Shown here piece by piece: positions 12,201 to 25,034 of a stretch of DNA of 64,000 nucleotides. How positions within the stretch are numbered: the stretch's first letter is position 1; every line of letters begins with the position of its first letter. Source of the DNA: Phorcus lineatus (Eukaryota; Mollusca; Gastropoda; Trochida; Trochidae); assembly GCA_921293015.1 (NCBI GenBank), contig OV121081.1:53841877-53905876 (forward strand), in the 5' to 3' direction. The position numbers and the translations under genes are program-made. Under the pieces are notes generated by a model, which was not told the origin of the DNA, searched no databases, and saw nothing but the letters and a program-made list of their open reading frames with translations.

Positions 12201-14911
12201 CATTTACGGTAAAACAGAATTTCGTTCCACCTCTCGTTGTATTTTAGTTGGCAAAACATTTTCCATCGTGTCTTGGTCTGGTAAAACTTAAGGAAATCAA
12301 ATGCATTGTTTTTATCAATATGGTCCTGTTGCATTTAAAAAGGAATCAAACTGTTTCAAATAATTTAATCCGTCAACCACAAATTGAGTGTTGCATGTTA
12401 CCTCTTAATACCGATATTTCCGTACTTTTGAGTTATTAGATGTTTGAAATTATATTTTGTGCAGAGTGCAAAGTTCAAAGATGCATAAATGGGCAATATT
12501 TGTGAAAACTGAAAATTATTTTTCTGCATTAAAGTATAACATTAGATGATTACCAAGAAATATAAGGCTAAGAGTCACTGCTGCAAGGTTTCAATTCAAG
12601 GTATGATGAACTGCAACAAGAATACAACACAAACAAAATCTATGGGAGGTCATCAAAGGTAGGGTAGACCAATGAGCTGCCAAGTGCAAAAATGGCATAT
12701 AGAGAAATGAAAGAAAATTCAAATATTTGAATAGAAATCAACTTCTGATCACATTTGACAACAAATGGTGATTCAGCGGGAAAATCGAATACGGAATTGT
12801 TGGTTTGGTGTGGTCTTTGTTAGAATGAATCGCAGATGTTCTAAAAAAGATTTAATAAAAAAACTAAATCATTCTGAAGGAAGCAGGTAATGATGATAAT
12901 AACGAAAATACTGTTATTGCGCTGGACTCCACACCATAGTGCTCAAAGCGCCACTAACACATTTCTCTCCTAGGCCAATTGTAAAGTATGCACCACAGAC
13001 TTTAGTTTTTTGGAATAATAACAATTAATGACCTAGAATTCGAAAATGATAATTTGGGCTCTCAATATTCATATAGATCTCATAATAGATCAAGGGAATG
13101 TGATCATTAGCATGTAGAAATGTGGATGTTTCATAAATTTCTAGGAAGCGAATTATAATATTATTCCCTCAATACACGGTTAACTTGTTTTAAGATTCTT
13201 TATGTAATTGACATAAACTTCCTTATTTGGTGTAGAAATTCAAATGATTTCAATCAATTCAATCAGGAGGAATGCTTGCAAAATACAATTGGTATTACAT
13301 TGTATATATTTCAATTATATTATAATTGCAGAAGCTGTGAAAAAAATCAGGAACATTGTCCGAAGATCATGTAGAGATTAGAAAAATATACCCTCCTTTC
13401 TGTATCAAAATGATATTGTATTTCACAACTGTAATGCAAAAACAAATCCGCAGTGGTCATGAACCTTTTTGGCTCTATTTTGGCAACTGGGAGTAATATT
13501 TTTGCAATAAAATGATTGGAGACATGAACTATTATTAACATAAGAGTTTTTCATCGAATTAAACAAATTTTTCTTCATTTCAACTGACTTTGATATCCAT
13601 CTTATGCAAGCGAGATTTTGAAGGGAAGAATTTGATTGGGCAAAAATTACTCACAATCGAGCATTATGCGTACACCAATCGTGATTGCATCGTGAAAGCA
13701 TCGTTTCAATTTTGTGTTGACCATGTTACAATCGTGATCTTTCGTGCAATGATTGTACACGCACCGTGAACCTCGCGCACAGAAACCATGTTGCTGTAGA
13801 GGATCGTAAAAACCTTAGTACGATACCAGTACGATCGAATCGTAATGTTATCGTAGTACAATCGTGCCCAGTGTGAGTTTGATTATAAACAGGTTTTGAA
13901 AAAGATATTCATAACAAATGAATATACTTTATTATACCTAAATCTCTCCCGACTGAGATTATACGAGCCATTTTATCCCTCATCAAACCTCTGGTCAAAG
14001 AGGAGCACTTTTTGATGAATGATAAAACTTACCTTCTGTTCAAAATCTGAACATGTCTCCTTCATTTACATCCGCTAGAGACCTTTTCTGAGGTATACAT
14101 TTGTTGGAAAGATAGCAGAAAAACTACCAAACTATTAAACTCAATTTTATGATTATACCAAGACAAATGCCTTCAATACAGATGTGAGGAAGTAAAAAAA
14201 TTCCAAATGACGTTTTTTCAAAATCATTTTAACTTCAATGGAGATCTGGACAATCGTGGGAGTATACAGAAATAACCTGATGAATTAAACAAAATATTTC
14301 AATTTGGTTATGATTGATATAAACTCAAAGCCAGATATGATTTAAATCGATAAAATTAAACTTATGAGACAAGCAGGGTCGGTCTTATTTGACAACAATG
14401 CTCACGCATGTTGAAGTCGAACTTGTATTAGCAGCTTCCTAAAGTCATTTAGGACTAATTTCACGTTATATTTACCTGTATACAGCTGCCACTTGCTCGA
14501 CGCGGCCAGCGGTCACACTTAATATGTTCATAGCGGAAACAAATCTTATCAGAAGCTGCTATTTTTGTATAAGAACTTGTGACATTTATCTTAACCTTAC
14601 TCAGATTGATAATTCGTATTTGTAATTGGAGCGCTGTGATATAAATCCTTTCAATAAAAGTAAGTCAGCTAAATTTGATACACAATAACTCTCGTTCAAG
14701 AAGTCGATGTAATTAAGAAAACCTAAAAGAGAAAGCAGTGCATGAAAGATGATGCTATCAAAATTGTGTTTGTCGTCTTTGAGTATTACTCGGACCTCTT
14801 GAAAGGCCACCTGTATATAAAGGCTTCTTTTAAAGACACTTTTGGCAATTATACAAACTTAAATATGATTTTAGAACACGATTTCTGCGATTTGTCAACA
14901 CGTTGTCTCAC
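9218..14911. other. Intron 3 of the transmembrane collagen gene
   Basis: This is 5.7 kb of AT-rich sequence. The only structured piece I noticed is 13640-13880, dense in ATCGT/ACGAT motifs and listed separately. Open frames such as 10861-11160 (plus) and 13347-13541 (minus) are short and unrecognised. Confidence 0.5.
13640..13880. repeat. ATCGT/ACGAT-rich patch, possible transposon remnant
   Basis: About ten copies of ATCGT or ACGAT lie in 240 bp (for example CAATCGTGATTGCATCGTG and GTACGATCGAATCGTAATG). The patch starts near GGGCA and ends near TGCCC. The density is unlike the surroundings. It may be a small DNA transposon remnant, but I could not find clean terminal repeats. Confidence 0.3.
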
Positions 14912-14965
14912 CTGCAGGTCCGATGCGCCCCAAATCACCTTTTGGTCCGGGAGGTCCGGGAGGTC
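14912..14965 (-). CDS. Exon 3 of the transmembrane collagen: 54-nt Gly-X-Y exon
   Basis: The exon runs from a TTCTAG acceptor to a GTGAGA donor and is 54 nt long, phase 1 to phase 1, with split glycine codons at both ends. It reads [19 protein letters not shown], an unbroken run of six triplets. A 54-nt Gly-X-Y exon is the classic unit of collagen genes. The proline-rich GPPGPP start continues the GQPG end of exon 2 and should form a stable triple-helix nucleus next to the Cys-x6-Cys pair. Confidence 0.9.
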
Positions 14966-15058
14966 CTAGAAAATGATGAATTGAAATTTATCGTTCAATT
15001 ATTTTTTGATAACAATCACTAATTTCCTTATTTATTCATCCATCCACAAAACATAGAG

Positions 15059-15200
15059 AATACTAAACGACGTTCAGTTTAATAACATATTTATGAAACG
15101 AGTGGATGGTATTCGTATTTAACGAACGAAAGCGAGTTAAATACCAATACTATCCACGAGTTTCATAAATATGTTATAAAACTGGACGAAGTTTAGTATT
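15059..15200. repeat. Imperfect foldback hairpin with ~64-bp arms
   Basis: The left arm (15059-15123) and right arm (15136-15200) are near inverted copies, starting AATACTAAACGACGTTCAGT and ending GGACGAAGTTTAGTATT. The loop is about 12 nt and reads GAACGAAAGCGA. A hairpin of this length is typical of foldback or MITE-type elements. It directly abuts the possible inverted-repeat element to its right. Confidence 0.75.
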
Positions 15201-16080
15201 TTATTTATTACACTCTTTAAATTAAGTATATGAAATGAAAATCATGTTTACTCAATTCTCGTAGTTGTGCGTAGGAATACAATTCTTACAATCGACGCAT
15301 AACGTCATTAGACTTCACTAGAGAAATAGGTCAAGAGTAAGTCCGTTTATAACAGCTTTAATTTTGAACAATACAAATGGAAGGCACTCATTCGTGTTTT
15401 GGTCACTACGAACACAAATTGGCGAGTTAACAAAACATAACATCAGTCACTGAATTACTTGAATGAACGTCACTGAGTTGTGTGAATGATTGTCACGTGA
15501 TCATGACGTCATTTGAATGTGAGTTCTGAAGCGCGAATCATTTAGTTCGAGTTCGAGTGGGAGGAACACTGCCCTTGTTGTTGCCGATGAAGTTAACACT
15601 GATGACACAATTGCTAACGAAACCACCGAAGATTGAGTTGATTGATAGAAATTCGGAAGCACTGACGCTGACATTTCTTGAGTCGACCGAAATCGGCAGG
15701 GATGGCCTTGCCCGATCTACCGACGAAAGCCCGCTTGACCCGGACTCGGAGGTCATGTTTACATTTAAGAAGATGGACGTTGATTAATAATTGTGCTGAT
15801 ATCTCTGAGCTGTTTCTCGGACAACTGGGAATAATTATTGAGCTAAACATGTTTGTTTAAAAAAGAAATGTACTTTTATCTCGTATTCTATCAAAGTTTA
15901 GGGAACAATATTTTTAACAGTCGCCATTTTGATTTACATCATCACGTGATAACTTGTCATGTGACTACAGGAAAATAGTTCCGGATGCGATCGCTTTCAC
16001 GTGCAATGTTTCACAACAGTGTTGAATAACATGTCATTGTTTCACAACTGTAGTGTCTCCAACGAAAGTGTAATAAAAAA
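15201..16080. mobile_element. Possible small non-autonomous element with short terminal inverted repeats
   Basis: The left end TATTTATTACACTCTT (15202-15217) is largely the inverse of the right end GAAAGTGTAATAAAAAA (16064-16080). Inside, 15540-15790 is more GC-rich than its surroundings and open on several frames (the longest are 76-78 residues, for example 15557-15787 plus and 15614-15850 minus), but I recognise no protein family. It is flanked on each side by a long hairpin. The ends are short and imperfect, so this call is tentative. Confidence 0.35.
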
Positions 16081-16111
16081 TGTTGTACTACATCAGATGT
16101 ATCTTCTAATT

Positions 16112-16285
16112 AAGAAATAGAGTAGCCTCAACCATCATGTGTTTTGCAATAAAGTATAGTTTTGCCCTGAACTATTATAGTTAAAGTACGAGGCCGAAGG
16201 CCGAGTAGTTTGACGTTGATAATAGTTCAGGGCAAAACTATACTTTATTGCAAAACACATGATGGTTGAGGCTACTCTATTTCTT
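16112..16285. repeat. Apparently perfect 67-bp inverted repeat (foldback) with 40-bp spacer
   Basis: The left arm 16112-16178 is the reverse complement of the right arm 16219-16285 with no mismatch that I could find by eye. The spacer contains GAGGCCGAAGGCCGAG, itself palindromic. Near-identity of the arms implies recent origin or gene conversion between arms. The motif ACTATACTTTATTGC of the right arm recurs at about 16448-16462, so the element may extend beyond the hairpin. Confidence 0.85.
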
Positions 16286-16385
16286 TTCTAGCAACTCGTG
16301 TAAATTACATTTCAGCCAAAATAAACTTAAATGAAATTAATCGAATTTGGCAGTGACTTGAGCATGCTCGACTGGGGCCGTAACT

Positions 16386-16443
16386 AGTGACGTCATAACG
16401 TCATTGTTGTTGACGTCATAGATCATTGTTTCGTGACGTCATT
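16386..16443. promoter_or_regulatory. Cluster of CRE-like TGACGTCA motifs
   Basis: Three full TGACGTCA sites and one AACGTCAT half-type site lie in under 60 bp. TGACGTCA is the binding site of CREB/ATF factors. The same motif occurs in the repeats at 8.8 kb, 15.5 kb and 39.3-39.6 kb, so it may be a repeat-borne sequence rather than an enhancer of the host gene. Confidence 0.4.
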
Positions 16444-18904
16444 TAAAAACTATACTTTATTGCCGAATAAAGGATAGGCGGCACCTTTGATCTTTACCGA
16501 AACAATGCTAGAATGGTCGATAACGATAACATTGTATTTGGTTTACTGGCACGTGTGTCATAACCTTACATGTAACTCAGATACAAACAAGTGGAGATAA
16601 TATCACTACTTGTGTCCTCGAACATTGGTAAACTAAAACTTAATCCATGAACAGCAAACTTGTAAACTAAGTCTTTTGAAGCAAATAAAAAACAAGCTTC
16701 AGCGGTAGGACGATTGATTGAATAAAGTTCTAGTGAAAACAGCGCGTATTGAAATATAAAGAGTGTATGCGCATAAGTAATGAAACTCGATCAACTTGAT
16801 TGCAACTAAAGAAATGTTTCTGAATGATATGAAGAAATGACAGCATAAGAACAATACAATACTAAATGCGTAAGATTTGACTCTTCATGTATATATGAAT
16901 AAAAAGGAATTTATATATGGTGTTATTAGTTATTTAAACATGTTATTTTAACCAATGAAATAACACTAAGTTAAGTTCGTCAGTTAGGATGAAATGACAG
17001 TTAAAGGGAAAACGTGTGTAGAATAGATTGTAGACATTCTTTTAAATTTTCTTTAGAAATTTAAAAATTGTTATGTTACTCAAAATACATAGAGATGTAT
17101 CAGTACCAGCATGATTTCAAGACACTTAACACAATAAACCATCCTTTTAGATGTGAAATCTCATGAATTCGATACTTAAGTGAACACAAGACTCACTTAT
17201 TTCTTTCAAATAGTTTTAAAATTGTCATGAAATTCTCTTTAAAAACGATATCGTGGACATCTTTATAGGTGATTTTTTTCTTCCTCATCAGAACATAACA
17301 CCACGTCTAGAGGAATAACTACACTCACACATATATTGTACACTGAAGAGTGTCATTTAATAATCTTTTTTTTGTGGTCAAAACTTATAGCCAATAGCAC
17401 CGCTCGGTAATGTTAAAACAACCCACTTAGAGTCGACATTACTTTATTAAAAACCTATGAAATGTTAGATGTTGAGAAAACCAATATAAAATCTATAAGT
17501 ATTAGCCTTAGCTTATTAGGATGCGTTTGATTCTAAATTGAGTCTGTGCTGCTCGGTTACCTTATACTTATTTACGATCAAAGTAAAGTGAACACCCTTT
17601 GTAGTTTAATAATTATGCTCGCGTTGTTTTTTCCATTGCTTACCGATAGTAAAAGGAAGCAGTTAGTTCATACAAGCTCACAATGTTGTGTCTTCTTAAA
17701 TCCTTACTTAGATATGGACCTATTGGTAATTGATAGTCATTGGTACAAAAAGCAATTAGTAAATTACAGTAAAATCATTTCACTTAAATCAAGAGCTCGA
17801 GGCTACATAATAATTGACAATGTAATATCAGATCAGGTATAATAAAACATTTCGCATAATGTGAAACGTCGACCGTCAATAATTTGAAAATCATATATTA
17901 TTACTAATGTTATTTATGTATCCTGTATAATCCTATATTATTCATCAGATTATATATATATATATATAGTTATGTTTTTCTTATAAGACTTCTTATTTGA
18001 ACATCAAATGTAATAATTGATCCTTTATATTGAATTTTTAAAAAGAATTCTTTTATAAGTACATAAGTAATTTGATACTAAATGAAATAGTGACGCGCTA
18101 AGAATTTTCTAACGTTCAGTTGTATTTCAAATATGATATCTTGTAAGACAGGCTGTCTTACTTTTTTCTTCAATATCTTGTGATATGTTTCTTCAATAAC
18201 TAAAAATGTTTTAGGAAAAAGTGTTCTGTCCAATAGCAAACTGGTTAATAAAGTGCATTATACGTATGAGGACGCTCTTACACCTCTGAAATATGATAAT
18301 ATCAACTTACATTATCTTGAAATTGCAACTATTTGACTGACGTCTGAACATATTTGTTATGATAATGAGTAAAATTACGACAAGGGCTACTCAGAAAATC
18401 GAAAATGCTTGTCACTTTCAAGAATATATATAGATTGCCTTCAGTGATCACAAGTGTGTAATTCACGTGCGTATTAATGAGATTACGACATGATATTTGA
18501 TAGATATCGTAGATGTTCCACCGTGAGTGGATTCGGTTGCATTTTTGTTGTTTAACTACACAAGTATATATGTTCTATTTCGCTTTATATAACGCTTTAA
18601 AAATAAAGGTAATTGCATCCCCCAGAAAACGATATAGTAGTGAAACTGTAGAACTTATTGAAAGTACAGAAATAACTGTGCGTCGCGTATTTTGTATGTT
18701 GGATGAAACACTGGTAAACAAACGTATAGGATTACACTTGAAACCAGTACATAATAACTTCTTCAGGTATTACAGCGTTGTTGAATATACAAGGTAAGCT
18801 TCAATATCAAATGGATTACGTTAAAATAAATAGAGTCAGAAAAATAATGAAAAATGCAGTTGACATATACCGAGCAAAAAAAAAAAATGTTTCCTGAAAG
18901 TTTC

Positions 18905-19125
18905 TAAGAGATTTCTAACGGATAAAACGTATTAAAACGTGGAAACGTTTTCTCCACAACGTTTTAAAACGTATCAAAAAAACGTCTTAAAAGCTAATTA
19001 AACAATTCTACTATCAGCAAATGTTTTTCATAACGTTTCTCTTAAAAAAAAAAGAAAATCCACAAACAAAAGTTTTTGAAACGTTTATGAAACTTTACTG
19101 AAACGTTTATACAGAAAAAATGTTA
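18905..19125. repeat. AACGT/ACGTTT-rich patch
   Basis: Ten or so copies of AACGT, ACGTTT or GTTTTAAAACGT-like palindromes lie in about 220 bp. I see no clear unit length. It may be the remnant of a small palindromic repeat. Confidence 0.35.
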
Positions 19126-22100
19126 AACATAGCTGAACATGTAAAAATATACAACATGAAAAAAGTTGCCACCCTGGAAGTCGTTTCAAAAATCTTATTT
19201 TAGGTTGTTCTGATCAAATTAAACACCAATTTCAGACATTTTGGGTGTTTTGTAACTTATTTATTTTAAAATATTTAAGCGATTTGGATATTTTAGAAAA
19301 AGATACAATAGCATCATGACGGAATTGTACAAAACATAACATCTCTTCTTATGTCGTAACTACCTGTTAAATTTAAGGCTTCGTATAAAAACTTTCATTA
19401 GCTTACCATGAACAATGAAATGTTTTATCAAGTTTACTGTGACTCATCAAAACACTTTACCCATGCAAAATAAAAGAGTAAGTTATTGGAAGTTAAAGGT
19501 TAAACCTTTCAGCAAATCATTACAAACAGACTATAATCATAAGATTTTCGAATACAATGAATTTTTAAAAAATTCTTAAAACAGTTTTATTGCTAAAGGA
19601 AGGTCATTACAGCTAACACCGACCGGAGTTCGTCATTAGGTAAAATAATAATTGTCATTTTCAACGAAAGATTTCCCTTGAATGCGGATATTCATAGGTT
19701 CACTTGAAGATTTGCATTACAAACTCATATGTCATCACAAATAAATGACTTTTATTTCTTATATAATTTAACATGCTCTTGGTAAAAAAAATAGAAGCGA
19801 ACAAAACTAGAGAAATAATAGGATCGAAACTTGCTTCGCAAAAATCTTTGATAATGATTTACATGATACAATTTCCTTTTCTGACCCATTGTTTTCACTA
19901 TTATCTGATAACTCCCTGTTTACAAAACGAAACATTCTTTTACTGTTTATAAATCATGGTTTAAATGTATATAATATGTAAATAGAATTCAGCAGCATTA
20001 TTACATACAGAATTTGATAAAGGTTACATCTACAGTTCTTCTATTAGACACGAAGGTAACCCGACTGTTGCCTGCAGAGGAGAAGGCGTGAAGTTAACGA
20101 CATATATCATTCCAAACTAACAGGATAGAATAGCTCATCTCGAAACAAGCGCCTCAGGTTCTTAATATTTCAGATAAGGATAAGGTCGGCGTAACGCGGA
20201 ACTATCAGATCCGCTGTAATAGGCTCCTGAAAAAAAATCATTTTTAGGATGAAAAACAATCGAAAAGTCGCGAATCTAATCATTTTTATTTTTTTAAGGT
20301 TAGCAGTATCACGTGATGTATGTCATGTTGCGTTTTGGAACTATATATCATAACAGTATTTTTGCTTCCCTTGAGAATCTACGACAAAACTAAAAGAATA
20401 TAGCTTTCCTTTCCACTGGCATCTTTCCTGCAAGCTTAATTCTAAGCCTCACGGGATTTCACAGCTTTCATTAGAGACGTCACTGAGATATAAGCCCGAG
20501 AAATACTTCTGACACTTAGTACCACTCAAACTCGAAGCATTTTATGGGAAATGGCGTGACCGTATTGTCAAGCAGTTGATACGAACTGCAAGTAAGCCTG
20601 TTACCATCTCCTTTGTGATTTGGAAATTTGTGCCGTGTGGAAAATTATAACCGGTCCTGGTGGACTTTGCTTTGGAGCTTGACACTTCATTTGTCATCTA
20701 ATGGACTGGTCTCTCTTGTCAACAACTCTCATGGTTGTTTCACGTACACAACACTCACAGCCAGATAATCATGCACTAATGTATAGTCAGTTTTAATTCA
20801 ACACATTCTGGAGAAGGTCTCCATTGCAAACACATCAAGTTTATGTTATTTCAATGAGTGTTGTTTTCAGTTACCACGATACGAACTTTCAATTGACGAT
20901 TTTACATAACCAAACCTTTGTTTCCATTATTTTGGTTTACACTTACCATCAAATCCCAAAAGCGACCTCAATAATCGTATAAGGATTTCAGCTGAAATCG
21001 GCTTCATTGAACATTATTCGTGATTAATGACACTTTCGTTGTATCTTACACATTCATTTCCCTACGCATTATATCCCTTGTTCAAATATTTGACCCAATG
21101 ACTTAGTGCCTATACTTCCATACGGAGAACTATCTGTTCACAGAGCTGTATTTAAGGTATCTAATAGAGAAATCTGGCAGTGTTTGTACAAGGACATTGT
21201 GATAGAGTATGATAGAGTATTATAGAAAAGACATATGTACAGAACAATTCCCCCTAGCCCTGCGTGACAGCACGGCCATTACAGATCAATATGCACACGT
21301 AAATCACAACTGCAAATACCGCCGCTGGTCTTCATTGTATAGTCTCTTACGAATAGCTTCCACCTCAGGACTCCACACACTGCGACAAGAGACAATCACG
21401 CTTCAATATCCTGCCGGGCTCATAAAAACCAATATTCACTAAGCGCTTTAGAATTTTGAAGAGCATATGACATTGTCTTTTGGAAATATGCCAACTGTAC
21501 ACGTTGAGTAAGAAGAAAGAAGAACTGTTTCGGAATTTGGAATCACATAGCGACTGGTATTAGTTACAGGGTTATGAAGACTAAATATGACATTTCATAT
21601 TAGACTACCTGCCTGTATATAGACTTTTCAAATATTAGTGACTTGCGGAATCCGAGAAAACACGCCAAAACCCCTGCACCATCATTTATGGATAACATCG
21701 CAACGCAACCACCTTATATTTAACCAAAGATTAAAATTATGTCAACATAGTATGTTAACTAACGTTTCATTTTATTATCTGACGTTAACACGATATTTCA
21801 ATTTATATTTCAGTCATTCTTGATAACAGATGATTTTATGATCCAACAAGATTGGATCACAATCAGATCGCAGCGCATCACAATGCTCTCGTTTCGGATG
21901 ATAAATACCAGAAACAGCGCGAACCTAAATTAACATATCGTCTTTGGATGAAATAACTTAAATCAATATCAAATGTCATGGCAAGGAGCCGTGACAATAC
22001 TCACTTTCTAAAACCGGTTCATTTTCATCTTATATCTAATCTCAGCTCAAGGGTCTTGAGAATTGACAAAGAATAGGATTTTGAAAGCTCTCTTAGTTTT

Positions 22101-24100
22101 GAAATAGTCATGAGACAATTGTAATGCATGGTGATCACAATCATTTGTTCATTAAGAGCGCTGGAAAAGCTAGACCCAGGTATTTGTCCGGTCCAACTAC
22201 CAAAGTTCATAGTACGTAATGGAATTCCTTTTACAAGGCTTATAGATGATAATCAAACGTAAATGTCCCAAATGCATAGATAGTTTTCATCCAAATGCTT
22301 ATTTGTAGAAAGGTTTAACAAGTGTAATATGACAACTAAGACAGTTACATAATTCATGAAAATAGATTATTACGAAAATAAAGATAACATAGATAACGAT
22401 TACTGGATGGCAATAATGTTGTTCCACCATCATCTGGGTGAAGAAAATAAATATAGATTGGCTGTATGGATGACTGTAGATTTTGTCTTTATTCTTAAAT
22501 AATAAAGATATGGAATTTTTTCGAAGAAACTAATGATCAGAAGTCGCCCACACACTTTTGAAATTTAAATGCTAATGGGGTTTATTTCAGCTCTAGTAAA
22601 TTATATAGTAGGATGTATCGTTTCTACATTTACACAAGTGAATAATGTGGGGATGAAACTCAATTCCTGAACTACAAGAACAGCACATGCGGGCTACGTT
22701 TGGTGTAAGACAAGTATAGGTTCACTGATGGATAAGATGCAAAGGAAATATTTGCCAAATGCCAAGACACCAATTCTTGGGTCTTGTTGAAGTCAAATGA
22801 ATGAAGGTTATTAAGCTCATTGTCCTCAACACAATGATGTTGAGACTTACCATTCTTGAAAACCACTCTTACAACTAAAGCTATTTCACGAGATGCCAAT
22901 GGAAATTCTGATAACAACAGCTCGTGACATTCAGCAAATTTCGTGTTTCCGGCTGTGGACACTTGATAAAGATAAATGAATGTATTACAAAACAAAATCT
23001 ATATCTACCAATGACGTCTATCGTGTCTACAAATTGTGATAGTGTTGGTCATGTATAACCATCATTTATTCACCTTATGGTTTTTCTTGCCACGATTGTA
23101 ATAAAAATCATGAATTATTTTATAACCAATTAGTCGCAGTGGAAGCACAGAACTGTTAAGTTACTGTCAATCATATGTAAAATGTCTATTTTCAGTTTGA
23201 ATCCGAATTCTGCCATGTTAATGTGTTTCAAAAAGACTTGCTGGTTTCACTGGGGTTTTATCTTTGAAATTCAGATTCGTTATAGATAATTGGAGAGCTA
23301 AACCCATGATCAAATTTACTTCAATGACAAGTAAGGATAAAAGCCATGATGTTTCATCTCTTTCGCTTTGAGATCAATATAAAGTTTTAATCTATAATGA
23401 ACAATTACTTTTCAGAGTAGAGGTCATTATTTCCTTCATTTCAAATTAAGCAGCTTTCTAATGACATTCCGTTCGTTATGAAGATTAATGAAAAAAGGTA
23501 GTTTACAATCTCTTCACTGAGAAAATATCATGTAATCCATTCAATGTGTAAACTAACACGTTACCATTCGTACATCTAGACTGTTACAATGCACATGATG
23601 CTTATCACCTTTTATTACCTTTAAGATAAACTTGTCGACTTCTGATTGGTCAATAGCCAATGCATACGAAACCGTGTTGTCAGATTTGCAAGGGTGTACG
23701 AACCGTACAACCCGTCACTCAGATCATTTGACCATCTAAATGGGTCACAAGGATGACCTTGAACTTGATGGAATGCGAAAGTAAAACGGCTTTCTGACTC
23801 GTAATTTCAAAGTAATAGTTTACAGTAACCAACATCTGCAGGGAGATTCCAATCTTAGTATCTTGTTCGTTCCCGTGTTAAAATGCATTCAAGAAGAACG
23901 CATTTCTTTGCACCAATAATTTCTTATCAACATCCTAATTTCAGATGTTTAGTCGCAAAATTGTCTCCCTTGAAAACTGGCATAAATTCCATACCGCGAT
24001 TGTTAAGTTTCATAATTTGTTGAGTTTGTATTGTTGGCTGAGCCTTAACTCAATTAATCATGCAGAAATATAAGATCTTAAAGGGTACTAAATCAGTCAA

Positions 24101-24194
24101 ATGGACTTTTGAAAGGGTATAGGGACTGTAAGACCCTCAGGAAATACGAAATTTACAAGGGTCTTACGGCCCCGTACATCCTTTCAAAAACCAT
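24101..24194. repeat. Imperfect hairpin, ~37-bp arms
   Basis: The left arm (24101-24137) starts ATGGACTTTTGAAAGG and ends TGTAAGACCCT. The right arm (24157-24194) starts AAGGGTCTTACGG and ends CCTTTCAAAAACCAT. The arms pair with a few mismatches around a 19-nt loop. It is probably a foldback repeat remnant. Confidence 0.5.
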
Positions 24195-24921
24195 CTATTT
24201 CGCACTATTGGAATTTGTACTTCTACCCAGAAAAACGATCTGAGTGTTAATCCGAAAAGCAACGCAAACTTCTGGAGATAACATTTCAATTTAAAACATT
24301 TTTTAATTCAAGCTTTAACATCGTACGTTGGCGTAATTAAGTTTACAACACTTCCAGTTCAAAAAGTTTCATCAAGTATTTTTAAATACATGACAGCACA
24401 TATTGAAAGTTATAATTATACTAACACCATCTTGTGGGTGTCTTTTAAAGATTTTGAATGTAATAAGGTTAAATTTTAGTGTCAATTGTATAATGTTGCA
24501 CATCTTGGACCCCACACTTTACACCTGTTGATGTGAACCTTGAAGCTAAATGCGTCATGTAAAATGTCACTTTAAACTTGTCCTGGTAAGGTATTGCATG
24601 TTCATCTTTGATTGGCACTCTTGCAGTTCAGATGATGAAGAATAAGAAGATTTTATTGATAGATAACGTAACTTTTTTTTATTCATAAAAATTATTCGCT
24701 TGCGTACAATTCAATTCCCACAGTTTTCAAGTTTGGTTGTCAAATTCTAAATGAAATCAAAATAGTTTTGCAGAAATTTACATACAAAGAAACAGACGGT
24801 TTTAAGACTCGAAAGAAATCTACAAGTTAATTAGCTTCCCGGGGACTGGTAATTTGATTTGAATAAAGTCTATTAAACTAGGCTGTAATGAACCTCAATG
24901 AAATATTAAGCAGCTACTCAC

Positions 24922-24985
24922 CGGGTTGTCCCTCCGCTGCGCAGTACAGTTGTGTATGTCTACAGTAAGCGTGGAGAAAGGATTC
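24922..24985 (-). CDS. Exon 2 of the transmembrane collagen: Cys-x6-Cys pair and start of collagen repeats
   Basis: This 64-nt exon runs from a TTTGCAG acceptor to a GTGAGT donor. It enters in phase 0 and leaves in phase 1, giving ESFLHAYCRHTQLYCAAEGQ followed by PG. The two cysteines (139 and 146) are six residues apart and sit just before the first Gly-X-Y triplets. Gliomedin has a similar Cys-x6-Cys pair directly before its collagen domain, and this is my main reason for preferring the collagen-olfactomedin group over membrane collagens XIII/XXIII/XXV. The pair could form a loop or interchain disulfides that lock the trimer. The exon lies about 36 kb from exon 1. A 29-bp tandem array starts about 50 nt upstream of its acceptor. 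The phase fits both neighbours exactly. Confidence 0.85.
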
Positions 24986-25034
24986 CTGCAAAGAGAATAC
25001 ACAATGATTTAACAGAATAAAACCCTGCGATTAG

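Larger units (their letters stand above)
14966..24921. other. Intron 2 of the transmembrane collagen gene
   Basis: This is about 10 kb of intron. Its first 1.5 kb (15.06-16.47 kb) holds the foldback hairpins, a possible inverted-repeat element and the TGACGTCA cluster. An AACGTT-rich patch lies at 18.9-19.1 kb and an imperfect hairpin at 24.1 kb. The rest, including 19.2-24.0 kb, shows nothing I can name; the open frame at 22672-22995 (minus) is unrecognised. Confidence 0.5.

Noticed and set aside
15557-15787. 76-codon frame in the possible inverted-repeat element
   Set aside because: Acidic and frame-ambiguous, with competing frames on the other strand; kept only as a note on the element.
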